From Rhodococcus sp. SMB37 (GTDB lineage Bacteria; Actinomycetota; Actinomycetes; Mycobacteriales; Mycobacteriaceae): 64,000 nt of DNA. Within the stretch, counting starts at the first letter, position 1; each line of letters begins with the position of its first letter. This document shows positions 37,056 through 49,468 of the stretch, one piece after another. Below the pieces are notes generated by a model. It had not been told where the DNA came from. It searched no databases and saw only the letters and a list, made by a program, of their open reading frames with translations. The position numbers and the translations under genes are program-made. The DNA lies in the NCBI RefSeq assembly GCF_004345605.1, contig NZ_SLVY01000002.1, positions 434,001-498,000 on the forward strand, written 5' to 3'.

Positions 37056-37601
37056 CTACTTGCCGAGCGCAGCGAGGGCGCGCGCGTTGATTTCCTCGAC
37101 CTCACCGACAGCGTCCACGGTGATGAGGACATCTGCATAGTGGTCGAGCAGCGGTGCAGTCTCTTCCCGGTAGACCCGGAGACGATTGCGGATGACGTCC
37201 TCGGTGTCGTCGGCACGGCCGCGAGCGAGCATGCGCTCGACGACGATGTCCTCGTCGATGACGAACGACAGCACACCGTCGAGTGCGGTGTCGAGGTTCT
37301 TCAGGATGTTGGCGAGTTCCTCTGCCTGCTCGACGCTCCGGGGGAACCCGTCCAGAAGGAATCCGTTCGCGGCGTCGGGCTCCGCAAGCCGCTCACGCAC
37401 CATGTTGTTGGTGATCTCCGCGGGGACGAGGTCGCCGGCGTCGATGTACTTCTTGGCTTCCAAGCCGAGCGCAGTGCCCTGACCGATATTGGCGCGGAAC
37501 AGATCGCCGGTCGAAATGGCGGGAACGCCGAGCTTCTCGGACAGGATTGCGGCCTGTGTGCCTTTGCCGGCACCGGGAGGACCGAGGAGTACAAGTCTCA
37601 C
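37056..37601 (-). CDS. adk: Adenylate kinase
   Basis: Adk interconverts AMP, ADP and ATP. The P-loop is [16 protein letters not shown], with the family DGFPRS and a short LID (181 residues overall, as in other actinobacteria, without zinc Cys). It overlaps secY by four bases. Confidence 0.97.
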   Translation of the reverse strand: MRLVLLGPPGAGKGTQAAILSEKLGVPAISTGDLFRANIGQGTALGLEAKKYIDAGDLVPAEITNNMVRERLAEPDAANGFLLDGFPRSVEQAEELANILKNLDTALDGVLSFVIDEDIVVERMLARGRADDTEDVIRNRLRVYREETAPLLDHYADVLITVDAVGEVEEINARALAALGK

Positions 37602-38911
37602 TTGAGGAACCCTTCGTAGTTGCGCTGCATCAATTGACTTTCGATCTGCTTGACAGTGTCCAGCGCGACACTGACGAGAATGAGCACCGCTGCGCCGCCG
37701 AAGATACTGCTGGCGGTCTGGCCGCCCGACAGGAAGAAGTTCGGGAGTACTGCGATGAGACCGAGATAGATCGAGCCCGGAACCGTGATGCGGTTGAGCA
37801 CGTAGCTGAGGTATTCAGCCGTCGGCCGGCCCGGGCGGATACCGGGGATGAAGCCGCCGTACTTCTTCATCTCGTCGGCGCGTTCCTCAGGATTGAACGT
37901 GATGGCCACGTAGAAGAACACGAAGAAGACGATCAAACCGAAGTACAACGCGATGTAGACCGGGTTGTTCGGATTGACGAGATACTCGTTGATGATGCGC
38001 TGCCACCAGCTCGGCTCCGGATTGGTGGTCGCACCGGTGAGCTGAGCGATGAGGTTGGGCAGATACAGCAACGACGATGCGAAGATCACCGGGATGATGC
38101 CCGCCTGGTTGACCTTCAGCGGCAGATACGTCGACGAGCCGCCGTACATGCGGCGACCCACCATCCGCTTGGCGTACTGCACCGGGATACGACGCTGACC
38201 CTGCTCGACGAAGACGACGCCGGTGATCAGCAGCAACGCCACGACCAGCACGATCGCGAAGACGAGACCGCCGCGGGATTCGAGGATCGTCCGTCCTTCG
38301 GACGGCAGTGCAGATGCGATACCCGCGAAGATCAGGATCGACATACCGTTGCCGACACCGCGTTCGGTGATCAGCTCGCCGAACCACATCACGACTGCAG
38401 CGCCTGCTGTCATGACGAGGACGATGACGACCATGCTGAACACGCCGTCATCGGCCAGGATCGGCTCCGCACAGCCCTGCAGCAGCTGACCTCGGGCGGC
38501 GAGCGCCACGATGCCGGTCGCCTGCAGGACAGCCAGCGCCACGGCCAGATATCGCGTGTACTGCGTCATCTTGGCCTGACCCGCTTGGCCCTCCTTGCGG
38601 AGTTCCTCGAATCTGGGAATCACGACGGTGAGCAGCTGCACGATGATGCTCGCCGTGATGAACGGCATGATGCCGATGGCGAACACCGACAGCTGAAGGA
38701 GGGCACCACCCGAGAACAGATTGATCAGGGAGTAGATGCCGGCTTGTTCGCTGCCGGCGAGCTGGTCGACACACGCCTGGACGTTGCCGTAGTCGACGCC
38801 CGGGGACGGCACCGAGGCGCCGAGTCGGTACAGAGCCACCAGCCCGAGGGCGATGAGGATCTTCCGCCTCAGGTCCGGTGTCCTGAGGGCCGAGACGAAG
38901 GCGGAAAGCAA
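37598..38911 (-). CDS. secY: Preprotein translocase subunit SecY
   Basis: SecY is the channel of the Sec translocon. The 437-residue protein has ten predicted membrane helices, with the plug region after [10 protein letters not shown] and the conserved [20 protein letters not shown] and [14 protein letters not shown]. It starts the secY-adk-map unit, about 250 bases downstream of rplO and beyond a terminator hairpin, so it may have its own promoter. Confidence 0.97.
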   Translation of the reverse strand: MLSAFVSALRTPDLRRKILIALGLVALYRLGASVPSPGVDYGNVQACVDQLAGSEQAGIYSLINLFSGGALLQLSVFAIGIMPFITASIIVQLLTVVIPRFEELRKEGQAGQAKMTQYTRYLAVALAVLQATGIVALAARGQLLQGCAEPILADDGVFSMVVIVLVMTAGAAVVMWFGELITERGVGNGMSILIFAGIASALPSEGRTILESRGGLVFAIVLVVALLLITGVVFVEQGQRRIPVQYAKRMVGRRMYGGSSTYLPLKVNQAGIIPVIFASSLLYLPNLIAQLTGATTNPEPSWWQRIINEYLVNPNNPVYIALYFGLIVFFVFFYVAITFNPEERADEMKKYGGFIPGIRPGRPTAEYLSYVLNRITVPGSIYLGLIAVLPNFFLSGGQTASSIFGGAAVLILVSVALDTVKQIESQLMQRNYEGFLK

Positions 38912-39091
38912 GAATCCTCCTGGCAGGCCGATCGGGAGCGACAGACCGGATAGGCCCGTCGGACAGTAGACAACTCTAGAACTCTAACAGTGTGCACCGC
39001 TGCGGCCACCGGCCAGGATCGCCGATGGGACGACGCAGAGGGTGCAACGCGCTGCAAATACGTCACAAGCGTACGGCAGCACAGACATACG
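38912..39091 (-). other. Upstream region of secY
   Basis: About 180 non-coding bases separate the rplO terminator from secY. An AT-richer patch near 38972-38988 (TTAGAGTTCTAGAGTTG on the minus strand) could hold a -10 element. No open frame is supported. Confidence 0.35.
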
Positions 39092-39134
39092 CGAACGGCC
39101 GCGGTGCAGTCATCGACTACACCGCGGCCGTTCG
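39092..39134 (-). terminator. Strong hairpin after rplO
   Basis: A perfect 15-bp stem (39092-39106 with 39120-39134) and 13-base loop lie 30 bases past the rplO stop. There is no T run, as is common for actinobacterial terminators. It probably ends or attenuates the spc transcript before secY. Confidence 0.7.
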
Positions 39135-39164
39135 TCAGCCGTGATTCATACAGAGCCGAACCGG

Positions 39165-39608
39165 TCAGGCCAGTTCGGTTGCGGTGCCACCGGCAGCGGC
39201 GATCTTCTCCTTGGCGGAACCGGAGAACTTGTTCGCGGAAACCTGGACGGCAACCGTGATCTCGCCCTCGCCGAGGACCTTGACGAGCTGGTTCTTGCGA
39301 ACCAGGCCGTTTGCCACGAGCTCGTCGACGCCGATCCGGCCACCCTCCGGGAAGACCCGGGCGATGTCGCTGACGTTGACGACCTGGTACTCGGTGCGGA
39401 ATGCGTTCTTGAAGCCCTTGAGCTTCGGCAGACGCATATGCAGGGGCATCTGGCCACCTTCGAAGGCTGCCGGGACGTTCTTACGCGCCTTGGTGCCCTT
39501 CGTACCGCGACCAGCGGTCTTGCCCTTGGAACCCTCACCGCGTCCGACGCGGGTCTTGTCCGTCTTCGCGCCCGGGGCCGGGCGCAGGTGATGCAGCTTG
39601 ATGGTCAT
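39165..39608 (-). CDS. rplO: 50S ribosomal protein L15
   Basis: The 147-residue protein has the Gly/Lys-rich N-terminus ([31 protein letters not shown]) and the C-terminal [16 protein letters not shown], typical of L15. It is the last gene before the long gap upstream of secY. Confidence 0.97.
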   Translation of the reverse strand: MTIKLHHLRPAPGAKTDKTRVGRGEGSKGKTAGRGTKGTKARKNVPAAFEGGQMPLHMRLPKLKGFKNAFRTEYQVVNVSDIARVFPEGGRIGVDELVANGLVRKNQLVKVLGEGEITVAVQVSANKFSGSAKEKIAAAGGTATELA

Positions 39609-39610
39609 TC

Positions 39611-39790
39611 TCAGACCTCCTCAACGGTCACGAGGTGACGCACCACGTTGATCAAGCCACGGTTCTGCGAGTTGTCCTCGCGGACCACCGACTGGCGGAT
39701 CTTCCGCAGGCCGAGGGTGCGCAGGCTGTCACGCTGATTCTGCTTGGTACCGATGGTGCTCTTGATCTGGGTGATCTTCAGCTCTGCCAT
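39611..39790 (-). CDS. rpmD: 50S ribosomal protein L30
   Basis: The 59-residue protein, starting [20 protein letters not shown], has the L30 pattern ([16 protein letters not shown]). ATG 39790 overlaps the rpsE stop by one base; a longer frame upstream is not used. Confidence 0.95.
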   Translation of the reverse strand: MAELKITQIKSTIGTKQNQRDSLRTLGLRKIRQSVVREDNSQNRGLINVVRHLVTVEEV

Positions 39791-40443
39791 TACTTCACGC
39801 TCCCAGCAGCAAGTGCACGGGCGCGGAGCATGCCGGCGGGAGCGACGTCCTCGAGGGGGAGGCCACGGCGAGCCGCAACTTCCTCCGGACGCTGCAGGCC
39901 CTTGAGAGCTGCAACCGTCGCGTGCACCACGTTGATGGCATTGTCGGAGCCGAGCGACTTCGACAGGATGTCGGAGATGCCCGCGCACTCCAGCACGGCG
40001 CGCACAGCGCCACCGGCGATCACACCGGTACCGGGGGAAGCCGGACGCAGCAGGACGACGCCTGCAGCAGCCTCACCCTGAACCGGGTGGGTGATGGTTC
40101 CGCCGATGAGCGGAACGCGGAAGAAGTTCTTGCGAGCTTCCTCGACACCCTTGGTGATGGCCGCGGGAACTTCCTTGGCCTTGCCGTAGCCGACGCCGAC
40201 CACACCGTTGCCGTCTCCGACGATCACCAGCGCGGTGAAGCTGAAACGACGGCCGCCCTTGACGACCTTCGACACTCGGTTGATCGAGACGACACGCTCG
40301 ATGTGGTTCGACCGCTCGGCAGCGTTGCCGCCGCGCGAGTCACGATCGCGGCGGTCGCCGCGACCACCACGGTTGTCCCCGGTGTTGGGGCCATTCTGTC
40401 CGGCGGGGCCGCTTCCGCCGTCACGCCGCTGACGTCCCGGCAT
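39790..40443 (-). CDS. rpsE: 30S ribosomal protein S5
   Basis: S5 supports decoding accuracy. The 217-residue protein has a Gly/Arg/Asp-rich N-terminal extension (about 45 residues), then [20 protein letters not shown] and the S5 signature region [20 protein letters not shown]. The extension is usual for actinobacteria. Confidence 0.97.
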   Translation of the reverse strand: MPGRQRRDGGSGPAGQNGPNTGDNRGGRGDRRDRDSRGGNAAERSNHIERVVSINRVSKVVKGGRRFSFTALVIVGDGNGVVGVGYGKAKEVPAAITKGVEEARKNFFRVPLIGGTITHPVQGEAAAGVVLLRPASPGTGVIAGGAVRAVLECAGISDILSKSLGSDNAINVVHATVAALKGLQRPEEVAARRGLPLEDVAPAGMLRARALAAGSVK

Positions 40444-40474
40444 CAGACGTTCCTTCCGTTAGCAAAGATGATCA

Positions 40475-40882
40475 TCAGAACTTCAGCCCGCTCTCGCGTG
40501 CTGCGTCCGCGAGGGCCGCAATGCGGCCGCTGTAGGTGTGTCCACCGCGGTCGAAGACCACGGATTCCACGCCGGCAGCCTTCGCGCGCTCGGCGATCAG
40601 CTGTCCGACCTTGGCGCCGCGCGCCTTCTTGTCGCCCTCGAGCGCACGCACGTCGGCCTCGATGGTCGACGCAGCGGCAACGGTCGTGCCGGTGAGGTCG
40701 TTGATGACCTGCACGTGCATGTGGCGCGACGAGCGGTTGACGACGAGACGCGGACGCTCTGCCGTTCCGGCGATCTTCTTGCGGAGGCGGAAATGACGAC
40801 GCGTCTTCGACAGCCGACGCGTCGTGGACGCATCCTTGCCGCGCGGGATCCGCTTGGCCTTCTGGTTCTCGGTCTGGCTCAT
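40475..40882 (-). CDS. rplR: 50S ribosomal protein L18
   Basis: L18 binds 5S rRNA. The protein begins [16 protein letters not shown] and contains [20 protein letters not shown] and [21 protein letters not shown] use ATG 40882 (135 residues). A GTG two codons earlier (40888) overlaps the rplF stop and is an alternative. Confidence 0.95.
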   Translation of the reverse strand: MSQTENQKAKRIPRGKDASTTRRLSKTRRHFRLRKKIAGTAERPRLVVNRSSRHMHVQVINDLTGTTVAAASTIEADVRALEGDKKARGAKVGQLIAERAKAAGVESVVFDRGGHTYSGRIAALADAARESGLKF

Positions 40883-40884
40883 GA

Positions 40885-41424
40885 TCACTTACCCGTCTTT
40901 CCGACCTTGCGACGGACCTGCTCGCCCTCGTAGCGGATGCCCTTGCCCTTGTACGGGTCGGACTTACGCAAACGGCGGACGTTGGCCGCGATCTGGCCGA
41001 CCTGCTGCTTGTCGATACCCGCAATCGAGAACTTCGTGGGTGACTCGACGGCAAAGGTGATGCCTTCGGGGGCCTCGATGAGCACCGGGTGGCTGTAACC
41101 GAGCGAGAACTCGAGGTCCTTGCCCTTGAGCGCCACGCGGTAGCCGACGCCGAAGATCTCCATCTTGATGGTGTAGCCCTCGGTCACACCGACGATGAGG
41201 TTCTGCACCAGGGTCCGCGACAGACCGTGCAGCGCACGGCTGCGACGCTCGTCGTTGGGGCGGTTGATGTTCAGTGCCCCGTCGTCGCCCTTGGCAACAG
41301 TGATGGGCTCAGCGATCGTCAGCGACAGGTTGCCCTTGGGGCCCTTCACTGCGACGTTCTGGCCATCGATGTTCACCTCGACACCCGAGGGAACTGCAAC
41401 GGGGAGTTTTCCGATTCGCGACAT
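40885..41424 (-). CDS. rplF: 50S ribosomal protein L6
   Basis: The 179-residue protein, starting [17 protein letters not shown], has two related domains and ends with the L6 signature region [16 protein letters not shown]. It is 14 bases after rpsH. Confidence 0.98.
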   Translation of the reverse strand: MSRIGKLPVAVPSGVEVNIDGQNVAVKGPKGNLSLTIAEPITVAKGDDGALNINRPNDERRSRALHGLSRTLVQNLIVGVTEGYTIKMEIFGVGYRVALKGKDLEFSLGYSHPVLIEAPEGITFAVESPTKFSIAGIDKQQVGQIAANVRRLRKSDPYKGKGIRYEGEQVRRKVGKTGK

Positions 41425-41438
41425 TGTGGTGGCCTCCC

Positions 41439-41837
41439 TTACCAGACGTAGGCGAGGACTTCCCCGCCTACTCCCTGCTTGGCCGCCTGGCGATCGGTGA
41501 GCAGACCGGAGGACGTGGAGATGATCGCCACGCCGAGTCCGCCCAGGACCTTGGGCAGGTTGGTGGACTTCGCGTACACGCGAAGGCCGGGCTTCGAAAC
41601 GCGACGCACGCCGGCGAGGCTGCGCTCACGGGAAGGCCCGTACTTGAGGTCGACGACGAGGGTCTTGCCCACCTCGGCGTCCTCGGTGCGGTAGTCGGAG
41701 ATGTAGCCCTCGCGCTTGAGGATCTCGGCGATGTTCACCTTGATCTTCGATGACGGGAGCTTGACCTCGTCGTGGAACGCCGTGTTGGCGTTACGCAGAC
41801 GTGTCAAGAAGTCTGCGATGGGGTCGGTCATGGTCAT
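41439..41837 (-). CDS. rpsH: 30S ribosomal protein S8
   Basis: The 132-residue protein, starting [18 protein letters not shown], ends with the S8 signature ([20 protein letters not shown]). A second ATG two codons in is possible. A 167-base gap separates it from rpsN, an unusual spacing within this operon. Confidence 0.97.
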   Translation of the reverse strand: MTMTDPIADFLTRLRNANTAFHDEVKLPSSKIKVNIAEILKREGYISDYRTEDAEVGKTLVVDLKYGPSRERSLAGVRRVSKPGLRVYAKSTNLPKVLGGLGVAIISTSSGLLTDRQAAKQGVGGEVLAYVW

Positions 41838-41964
41838 GGTCTGACCTGTACACCTTTCTCGGAGCGGTTCCCATGCAACACCGGGAGGACCCGGCCGTGG
41901 GCCTGCAGCGAATTTGGTTTCAATGCGAGCCGGCCCGGAGCGGGCCGACCCCTGACAGCGTGAT

Positions 41965-41996
41965 GGTGGGCGGAGGCGCGAGGCGCGCCGCCCACC
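41965..41996 (-). promoter_or_regulatory. Hairpin between rpsN and rpsH
   Basis: Arms 41965-41973 and 41988-41996 form a perfect 9-bp stem around a GC-rich 14-base loop, in the 167-base gap after rpsN. S8 is the usual spc-operon repressor in enteric bacteria, but this hairpin has not been compared with its binding site. Confidence 0.45.
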
Positions 41997-42004
41997 CGCT
42001 CACG

Positions 42005-42190
42005 TCACCAGGAGCTCTTGTGAACTCCCGGAAGCTCACCGGCGTGTGCCATCTCACGGAGGCAGACGCGGCAGAGACCGAACTTGCGGTACACCGCGTG
42101 CGGACGACCGCAACGCTGGCAGCGCGTGTAGGCGCGGACCGCGAACTTGGGCTTCTTGTTGGCCTTGTTGACCAGTGCCTTCTTAGCCAT
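42005..42190 (-). CDS. rpsN: 30S ribosomal protein S14, zinc-binding type (type Z)
   Basis: The 61-residue short S14 carries two Cys pairs ([20 protein letters not shown]) that bind zinc. ATG 42190 is chosen because [20 protein letters not shown] is the family start. It is four bases after rplE. Confidence 0.97.
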   Translation of the reverse strand: MAKKALVNKANKKPKFAVRAYTRCQRCGRPHAVYRKFGLCRVCLREMAHAGELPGVHKSSW

Positions 42191-42194
42191 GGGC

Positions 42195-42761
42195 TCAGTT
42201 CTCCTTGAACGGGAAGCCGAGGTGCTTGAGCAGGGCACGGCCTTCTTCGTTGTTGGTAGCGGTGGTCACGACAGTGATGTCCATGCCGCGCGGGCGGTCG
42301 ATCTTGTCCACATCGATCTCGTGGAACATCGACTGCTCGTTCAGGCCGAACGTGTAGTTGCCGTTGCCATCGAACTGGTTGCCGTTCAGGCCACGGAAGT
42401 CGCGGATACGGGGAAGCGCAATGGACACGAGACGGTCCAGGAACTCCCACATACGATCGCCGCGCAGCGTGACGCGCGCACCGATGGGCATACCCTCGCG
42501 AAGCTTGAACTGCGCGATGGACTTACGGGCCTTGCGGATCTCCGGCTTCTGACCGGTGATCAACGCGAGGTCGTTGACCGCACCGTTGATGAGCTTCGCG
42601 TCGCGGGCAGCGTCGCCGACACCCATGTTGACGACGACCTTCACGACGCCGGGGATCTGCATGACGTTCGCGTAGGCGAACTCCGCGTTCAGCGCGTCAC
42701 GGATCTCCGCACGGTAGCGGGTCTTCAGACGCGGCTGGATCTTGTTCTCGGTGGTGGTCAT
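42195..42761 (-). CDS. rplE: 50S ribosomal protein L5
   Basis: L5 binds 5S rRNA and P-site tRNA. The 188-residue protein has [20 protein letters not shown] and the signature [23 protein letters not shown] 42761 lies one base after the rplX stop; the longer frame upstream only shadows rplX. Confidence 0.97.
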   Translation of the reverse strand: MTTTENKIQPRLKTRYRAEIRDALNAEFAYANVMQIPGVVKVVVNMGVGDAARDAKLINGAVNDLALITGQKPEIRKARKSIAQFKLREGMPIGARVTLRGDRMWEFLDRLVSIALPRIRDFRGLNGNQFDGNGNYTFGLNEQSMFHEIDVDKIDRPRGMDITVVTTATNNEEGRALLKHLGFPFKEN

Positions 42762-42762
42762 G

Positions 42763-43080
42763 TCAGATGTCCTTCCCGTTCTTCCGGGAAATCCGAACGC
42801 GCTTGCCGGTTTCCTCATCGGTCCGGTAGCCCACACGAGTGGGGTTTCCGTCCGAGTCGACGACCGCAACGTTGGAAACGTGGATCGGGGCCTCCTGCGT
42901 CACGATGCCGCCCGAAGAGGCGCCACGCTCGTTGGCCGAGACCGCGGTGTGCTTCTTGATCCGGTTCACGCCCTCGACGAGGACACGGTTCTCGCGCGGG
43001 AAGGCAGCGATGACCTTGCCCTTCGCGCCCTTGTCCTTACCCGAGATGACGAGCACGGTGTCGCCCTTGTGCACCTTCAT
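42763..43080 (-). CDS. rplX: 50S ribosomal protein L24
   Basis: The 105-residue protein, starting [20 protein letters not shown], has the KOW motif, an early assembly RNA-binding element. ATG 43080 overlaps the last base of the rplN stop (TGATG); a GTG one codon earlier is less likely. Confidence 0.96.
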   Translation of the reverse strand: MKVHKGDTVLVISGKDKGAKGKVIAAFPRENRVLVEGVNRIKKHTAVSANERGASSGGIVTQEAPIHVSNVAVVDSDGNPTRVGYRTDEETGKRVRISRKNGKDI

Positions 43081-43448
43081 CACAGCACCTCCGGAGCGAG
43101 CGAGACGATCTTCATGAACCGCTTGTCGCGAAGCTCGCGACCGACGGGTCCGAAGATGCGGGTGCCGCGCGGATCGTTGTCACCCTTGATGATGACTGCG
43201 GCGTTCTCATCGAACTTGATGTACGAGCCGTCCGGCCGACGGCGCTCCTTGGCGGTGCGCACGATCACGGCCTTGACGACATCGCCACGCTTGACGTTGC
43301 CGCCGGGGATGGCGTCCTTGACGGTGGCGACAATGATGTCACCGATACCGGCGTAGCGACGGGACGAACCACCGAGAACGCGGATGCAGAGAATCTCCTT
43401 GGCACCCGTGTTGTCGGCGACACGCAGTCGCGACTCCTGCTGGATCAC
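43080..43448 (-). CDS. rplN: 50S ribosomal protein L14
   Basis: The 122-residue protein, starting [20 protein letters not shown], is standard L14, with the signature [20 protein letters not shown]. It heads the spc part of the superoperon after a 296-base gap from rpsQ, so it probably has its own promoter. Confidence 0.98.
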   Translation of the reverse strand: MIQQESRLRVADNTGAKEILCIRVLGGSSRRYAGIGDIIVATVKDAIPGGNVKRGDVVKAVIVRTAKERRRPDGSYIKFDENAAVIIKGDNDPRGTRIFGPVGRELRDKRFMKIVSLAPEVL

Positions 43449-43576
43449 TTACGTCTCCTTGACCTGGATTGGTATGTACGTCAGATTTCCGACCTGGACG
43501 TACGCGGTCGTCGGCTGCTCACGGCGCACGCGCGAAAGACACACGGGTCCCGCGAAGCAACCCGTCCAGAGTAGGC

Positions 43577-43606
43577 CATATACCGCACCCAGGGCAAATT
43601 AGCGAA
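43577..43606 (-). promoter_or_regulatory. Weak promoter candidate for rplN / spc operon
   Basis: On the minus strand TTCGCT (43601-43606) and TATATG (43577-43582) are 18 bases apart, about 130 bases upstream of rplN. The -35 match is poor; the -10 is the best in the gap. Confidence 0.35.
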
Positions 43607-43680
43607 CTGTGAGCTCGCCCCTGGCCCCGGATCCGGGTGTGTCGCACGATACTTCGCGCACCCACCCGCACTCCGAACAC

Positions 43681-43719
43681 GCCTCGGCCCGGCATCCGAA
43701 ACGGATGCCGGGCCGAGGC
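43681..43719 (-). terminator. Strong hairpin between rpsQ and rplN
   Basis: A perfect 18-bp stem (43681-43698 with 43702-43719) closes on a 3-base AAA loop, 26 bases past the rpsQ stop. It is the strongest hairpin I see in the window and probably ends the S10 operon. A T run flanks it on the plus strand. Confidence 0.8.
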
Positions 43720-43744
43720 TTTTCGTCACACGAGGTGTGAAGGC

Positions 43745-44029
43745 CTACTTGGCCTTCTCGAGCACCTCGACCAGACGCCAGCGCTTCGACGCGGACAGCG
43801 GACGGGTCTCCATCAGCTGCACGCGGTCGCCGACGCCGGCAAGACTGTTCTCGTCGTGTGCCTTCACCTTGGTGGTACGGCGAATGATCTTGCCGTACAG
43901 CGGGTGCTTCACGCGATCCTCGAGCTCGACCACGATGGTCTTTTCCATCTTGTCCGAGACGACGTAGCCGATGCGGACCTTGCGGCTCGCGCGCTCTTCG
44001 TTCTGGGTCACTGCCTTTTCCTCACTCAT
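43745..44029 (-). CDS. rpsQ: 30S ribosomal protein S17
   Basis: The 94-residue protein has the S17 OB-fold pattern ([20 protein letters not shown] and the [13 protein letters not shown] region). It ends the S10 operon and overlaps rpmC by four bases. Confidence 0.97.
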   Translation of the reverse strand: MSEEKAVTQNEERASRKVRIGYVVSDKMEKTIVVELEDRVKHPLYGKIIRRTTKVKAHDENSLAGVGDRVQLMETRPLSASKRWRLVEVLEKAK

Positions 44030-44261
44030 GCCACGTCACCCGCATCCGGGCCGGTGGCCAGACCGAGCTCACGCTCGCGCAGAACCGTGTAGATACGAGC
44101 GATCTCGTTACGCACGGTGCGCAGTCGTCGGTTGTTGTCCAGCTGACCGGTAGCCATCTGGAAGCGGAGGTTGAACAGCTCTTCCTTGGACTCACGAAGC
44201 TTCGAGGTCAACTCTTCCTCGGTGAGCTCGCGGAGTTCTGCGGCGGGAGTTTCGGTAGCCA

Positions 44262-44262
<1 letters not shown>
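44026..44262 (-). CDS. rpmC: 50S ribosomal protein L29
   Basis: The 78-residue protein has [20 protein letters not shown] and [14 protein letters not shown], typical of L29 near the exit tunnel. ATG 44262 overlaps the rplP stop by one base (TGATG). Confidence 0.97.
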
Positions 44263-44678
<416 letters not shown>

Positions 44679-44682
44679 TGCG

Positions 44683-45862
<1,180 letters not shown>

Positions 45863-45866
<4 letters not shown>

Positions 45867-46144
45867 CGACGCTTGCTCTTCCGGTCGTCCTTGATGTGGC
45901 CCTTGAACGTACGGGTCGGTGCGAATTCACCGAGCTTGTGGCCGACCATCGAATCCGAGACGAACACCGGAACGTGCTTGCGTCCGTCGTGGACGGCAAA
46001 CGTGTGACCGATGAAGTCCGGCAGAATCGTGGAACGGCGCGACCAGGTCTTGATGACCTGCTTGGTGCCCTTCTCGTTCTGGACGTCAACCTTCGCCAGG
46101 AGGTGGTCGTCGACGAACGGGCCCTTCTTGAGGCTGCGTGGCAT
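45863..46144 (-). CDS. rpsS: 30S ribosomal protein S19
   Basis: The 93-residue protein, starting [20 protein letters not shown], has the S19 signature ([18 protein letters not shown]). It is 19 bases after rplB. Confidence 0.98.
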
Positions 46145-46163
46145 TCTCTAACTCCCTCCTTGA

Positions 46164-46997
46164 CTAGCGCTTTTTACCGGTACGGCGGCGACGAACGATG
46201 AGCTTGTCGGACGCCTTGTTCTTACGGGTACGGCCTTCGGGCTTGCCCCACGGGCTGACCGGGTGGCGACCACCCGAGGTCTTGCCCTCGCCACCACCGT
46301 GCGGGTGGTCGACGGGGTTCATGACCACACCACGGACGGTCGGGCGCTTGCCCTTCCAGCGCATACGGCCGGCCTTGCCCCAGTTGATGTTCGACTGCTC
46401 GGCGTTGCCGACCTCGCCGACGGTTGCGCGGCAGCGCACGTCGACGCGACGGATCTCGCCGGACGGCATACGCAGCGTGGCGTAGGTGCCTTCCTTACCG
46501 AGGAGCTGGATGCTCGCGCCGGCCGAACGGGCCATCTTGGCGCCGCCACCGGGACGCAGCTCCACCGCGTGGATGGTGGTACCGGTCGGGATGTTGCGCA
46601 GCGGAAGGTTGTTGCCCGGCTTGATGTCGGCCGTCGGGCCGGACTCGATCGGAGCGCCCTGCACCAGGCCCTTGGGGGCAATGATGTAGCGCTTCTCGCC
46701 GTCCACGTAGTGAAGCAGTGCGATGCGGGCGGTGCGGTTGGGGTCGTACTCGATGTGAGCGACCTTGGCCGGGATGCCGTCCTTGTCGTTGCGACGGAAA
46801 TCGATCAAGCGGTATGCGCGCTTGTGTCCGCCACCCTTGTGCCGGGTCGTGATACGACCGTGCGCGTTACGACCACCGCGACCGTGCAGTGGGCGGATCA
46901 GCGACTTCTCGGGCGTCGACCGAGTGATCTCGGCGAAGTCCGACACACTGGCGCCACGACGGCCCGGCGTTGTCGGCTTGTACTTACGGATTGCCAT
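46164..46997 (-). CDS. rplB: 50S ribosomal protein L2
   Basis: L2 lies near the peptidyl transferase centre. The 277-residue protein has [20 protein letters not shown] and the conserved [19 protein letters not shown], whose His is functionally important in the family. Confidence 0.98.
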   Translation of the reverse strand: MAIRKYKPTTPGRRGASVSDFAEITRSTPEKSLIRPLHGRGGRNAHGRITTRHKGGGHKRAYRLIDFRRNDKDGIPAKVAHIEYDPNRTARIALLHYVDGEKRYIIAPKGLVQGAPIESGPTADIKPGNNLPLRNIPTGTTIHAVELRPGGGAKMARSAGASIQLLGKEGTYATLRMPSGEIRRVDVRCRATVGEVGNAEQSNINWGKAGRMRWKGKRPTVRGVVMNPVDHPHGGGEGKTSGGRHPVSPWGKPEGRTRKNKASDKLIVRRRRTGKKR

Positions 46998-47035
46998 GAG
47001 TCTTCTCGTCCTCTATCTCTCGCGAGTTCCGGCGC

Positions 47036-47341
47036 CTAGGCGACCGGTCCTCCGAAGATCTCGATGGGCTTGCTGTCGGCGGTCAGGGTCACGAGCGCGC
47101 GCTTGGTGTCCTTGCGCTTGCCGTAACCGAACCGCGTCCGCTTGCGCTTGCCCTGACGGTTGGCGGTGTTGACGCTGCTCACCTTGACGCCGAAGATCTT
47201 CTCGACGGCAATCTTGATCTGCGTCTTGTTCGAGTCCGGGTGGACCAGGAAGGTGTAGGTGCCCTCCTCCATCAGCCCATAGGACTTCTCGGAGACGACG
47301 GGAGCCAGCAGGATGTCGCGCGGGTCGGCGATCGTGCTCAC
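47036..47341 (-). CDS. rplW: 50S ribosomal protein L23
   Basis: The 101-residue protein has [20 protein letters not shown] and [22 protein letters not shown] 47341 overlaps the rplD stop (GTGA); the longer upstream frame shadows rplD. Confidence 0.97.
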   Translation of the reverse strand: MSTIADPRDILLAPVVSEKSYGLMEEGTYTFLVHPDSNKTQIKIAVEKIFGVKVSSVNTANRQGKRKRTRFGYGKRKDTKRALVTLTADSKPIEIFGGPVA

Positions 47342-48021
47342 TTGCTCTCCTCCTTGACTTCCTGAGCCGACTCGGCCGGCCCGTGGATGAACGCGTTGAG
47401 CGCCTCGACGCTGAACACGATGTCGTCGCTGTAGAGGACGTCGTAGGTGTTCAACTGATCGGGTGCGAGCGCGTGGATGTTCGGCAGGTTCTGCACGCTC
47501 TTCCACGCGGCGACGTCTGCACGTCCGACCACCAGGAGCACGTTCTTGCGCTCGGTGAGCTCACCGAGGAAGGTGCGCGCCGACTTCGTCGACGGGGTCT
47601 GACCCGCGACGAGCTCGGTGATCACGTGGATGCGCTCGTTGCGCGCCCGGTCGGAGAGGGCACCGCGCAGGGCGGCTGCCTTCATCTTCTTGGGCGTCCG
47701 CTGGCTGTAGTCGCGCGGCTGCGGGCCGTGGACCGTGCCGCCGCCGACGAACTGCGGTGCACGAGTCGAGCCCTGACGTGCGCGGCCGGTGCCCTTCTGG
47801 CGGTACGGCTTACGGCCGCCGCCACGGACCTCTCCGCGGGTCTTGGTCGAGTGCGTGCCCTGGCGTGCGGCAGCGAGCTGCGCGACAACCACCTGGTGCA
47901 GCAATGCGATGTTCGCCGGGGCGTCGAAGATCTCAGCGGGGAGATCGACGGTGCCGGTGGTCTTGCCACCTGCAGCCTTGACGTCCAGCGTCAGCTTGGT
48001 TGCGGTCTCGGTGCTGGTCAT
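47338..48021 (-). CDS. rplD: 50S ribosomal protein L4
   Basis: The 227-residue protein has the exit-tunnel loop [20 protein letters not shown] and [20 protein letters not shown]. Four-base overlaps join it to rplC and rplW. Confidence 0.98.
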   Translation of the reverse strand: MTSTETATKLTLDVKAAGGKTTGTVDLPAEIFDAPANIALLHQVVVAQLAAARQGTHSTKTRGEVRGGGRKPYRQKGTGRARQGSTRAPQFVGGGTVHGPQPRDYSQRTPKKMKAAALRGALSDRARNERIHVITELVAGQTPSTKSARTFLGELTERKNVLLVVGRADVAAWKSVQNLPNIHALAPDQLNTYDVLYSDDIVFSVEALNAFIHGPAESAQEVKEESK

Positions 48022-48671
48022 GCCCGTGCACCACCCTTCACTGCAGTCTTGACGATCACGAGGCCACCCTTGCGGCCGGGGATCGCGCCCTTGATAAGCA
48101 GCAGACCGTTCTCGGCGTCCACCTTGTGGACGGAGAGGTTCTGCGTCGTGACGCGGTCGCTACCCATACGGCCGGACATGCGCGTGCCCTTGAAGACACG
48201 GCCCGGGGTGGCGCAGCCACCGATGGAACCGGGACGACGGTGCACAGCCTGCGCACCGTGCGAAGCGCCCTGACCGGAGAAGCCGTGACGCTTCATGGTG
48301 CCGGCGAAGCCCTTGCCCTTGGAGGTGCCCGTGATGTCGACGAATGCGCCGTCCTCGAACACCTCTGCGGTCAGTTCCTGGCCGACCTCGTACTCCGAGG
48401 CGTCCTCGACACGGAGCTCGACGAGGTGGCGGCGCGGGGTCACGCCGGCCTTGTCGAACTGGCCGCGAACCGGCTTGTTGACCTTGCGCGGTGCAATGGC
48501 GCCGAATGCGAGCTGCACGGCGTTGTAGCCGTCGCGCTCCTCGGTGCGAATCTGCGTGACCACGTTCGGTCCGGCCTTGACGACGGTCACCGGAACGACC
48601 CGGTTGTTCTCGTCGAAGACCTGGGTCATGCCGAGCTTGGTGCCCAGGATTCCCTTGATCTGGTTAGTCAT
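48018..48671 (-). CDS. rplC: 50S ribosomal protein L3
   Basis: The 217-residue protein, starting [20 protein letters not shown], contains the L3 signature area ([20 protein letters not shown]). It follows rpsJ by 39 bases. Confidence 0.98.
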   Translation of the reverse strand: MTNQIKGILGTKLGMTQVFDENNRVVPVTVVKAGPNVVTQIRTEERDGYNAVQLAFGAIAPRKVNKPVRGQFDKAGVTPRRHLVELRVEDASEYEVGQELTAEVFEDGAFVDITGTSKGKGFAGTMKRHGFSGQGASHGAQAVHRRPGSIGGCATPGRVFKGTRMSGRMGSDRVTTQNLSVHKVDAENGLLLIKGAIPGRKGGLVIVKTAVKGGARA

Positions 48672-48710
48672 CTGTTCTCTCCGCTGCGTCTTCTACAAGC
48701 TCGCTGTAAG

Positions 48711-49016
48711 TCACTGAATATTGACGTCGACGCTCGCCGGGAGGTCGATGCGCATGAGTGCGTCGACCGTCTTCGGCGTCGGGTCGAGGATGTCGATCAG
48801 CCGCTTGTGAGTACGCATCTCGAAGTGCTCGCGCGAGTCCTTGTACTTGTGCGGCGAGCGAATGACGCAGTACACGTTCTTTTCCGTTGGCAACGGCACC
48901 GGGCCGACCACGCGGGCACCCGTACGGGTGACCGTCTCGACGATCTTTCGCGCAGATGCGTCGATCGCCTCGTGGTCATAGGCCTTGAGCCTGATGCGGA
49001 TCTTCTGTCCCGCCAC
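48711..49016 (-). CDS. rpsJ: 30S ribosomal protein S10
   Basis: S10 (NusE) also takes part in antitermination. The 101-residue protein, [20 protein letters not shown] onward, has the signature [13 protein letters not shown]. The GTG start at 49016 is fixed by homology. It is the first gene of the S10 operon. Confidence 0.97.
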   Translation of the reverse strand: MAGQKIRIRLKAYDHEAIDASARKIVETVTRTGARVVGPVPLPTEKNVYCVIRSPHKYKDSREHFEMRTHKRLIDILDPTPKTVDALMRIDLPASVDVNIQ

Positions 49017-49405
49017 GCTTAGTGTCCTTTTCTTGCCGCGTTTCGTAGCGCCCGAATGAATCGGGAGCCACCTCGTCTGCACAGTTCCGAACGGAACGGC
49101 GACAGAGAACAGCACTCATACACATAGCGATCCGGGCTCACCCGATCCGCTGCCGCTGTTCATCTGTCATTGTTCTCCGGTCCACGCGGTCGGGCGTGTC
49201 GCTGCGCCGCTCATTCCTCGGCGCCGAAACTTTCGCTTCGACACCGCACAGAACGGGACCGGATGCGCTCATACGAGCGCACGTTGGTGCTGCTTCCGTC
49301 TTGCATGTGGCCGCGACCTGGCCGTAAAGGCTCGATCCGCGACTGTTACTACTTTCACCGTTCCGAGCCGCGAAACATCCATGGCCCGGTCAAGGCAACC
49401 CGACC
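49017..49405 (-). other. S10 operon leader region
   Basis: This ~390-base stretch between the best promoter and rpsJ has no supported gene. A few short inverted repeats are present, such as GTTCCG/CGGAAC at about 49085-49098. It may be an untranslated regulatory leader, or hold an unseen closer promoter. Confidence 0.4.
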
Positions 49406-49434
49406 AGTATGCAGCAATTCGCCACTGAGTACAA
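49406..49434 (-). promoter_or_regulatory. Promoter candidate for the S10 operon
   Basis: On the minus strand TTGTAC (49429-49434) and CATACT (49406-49411) are exactly 17 bases apart. It lies just past the end of the convergent-facing amidase gene and would give a leader of nearly 390 bases. Confidence 0.5.
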
Positions 49435-49468
49435 CTCCGGGAATGCTCCCCCGGCCGAGACGGAAGCC

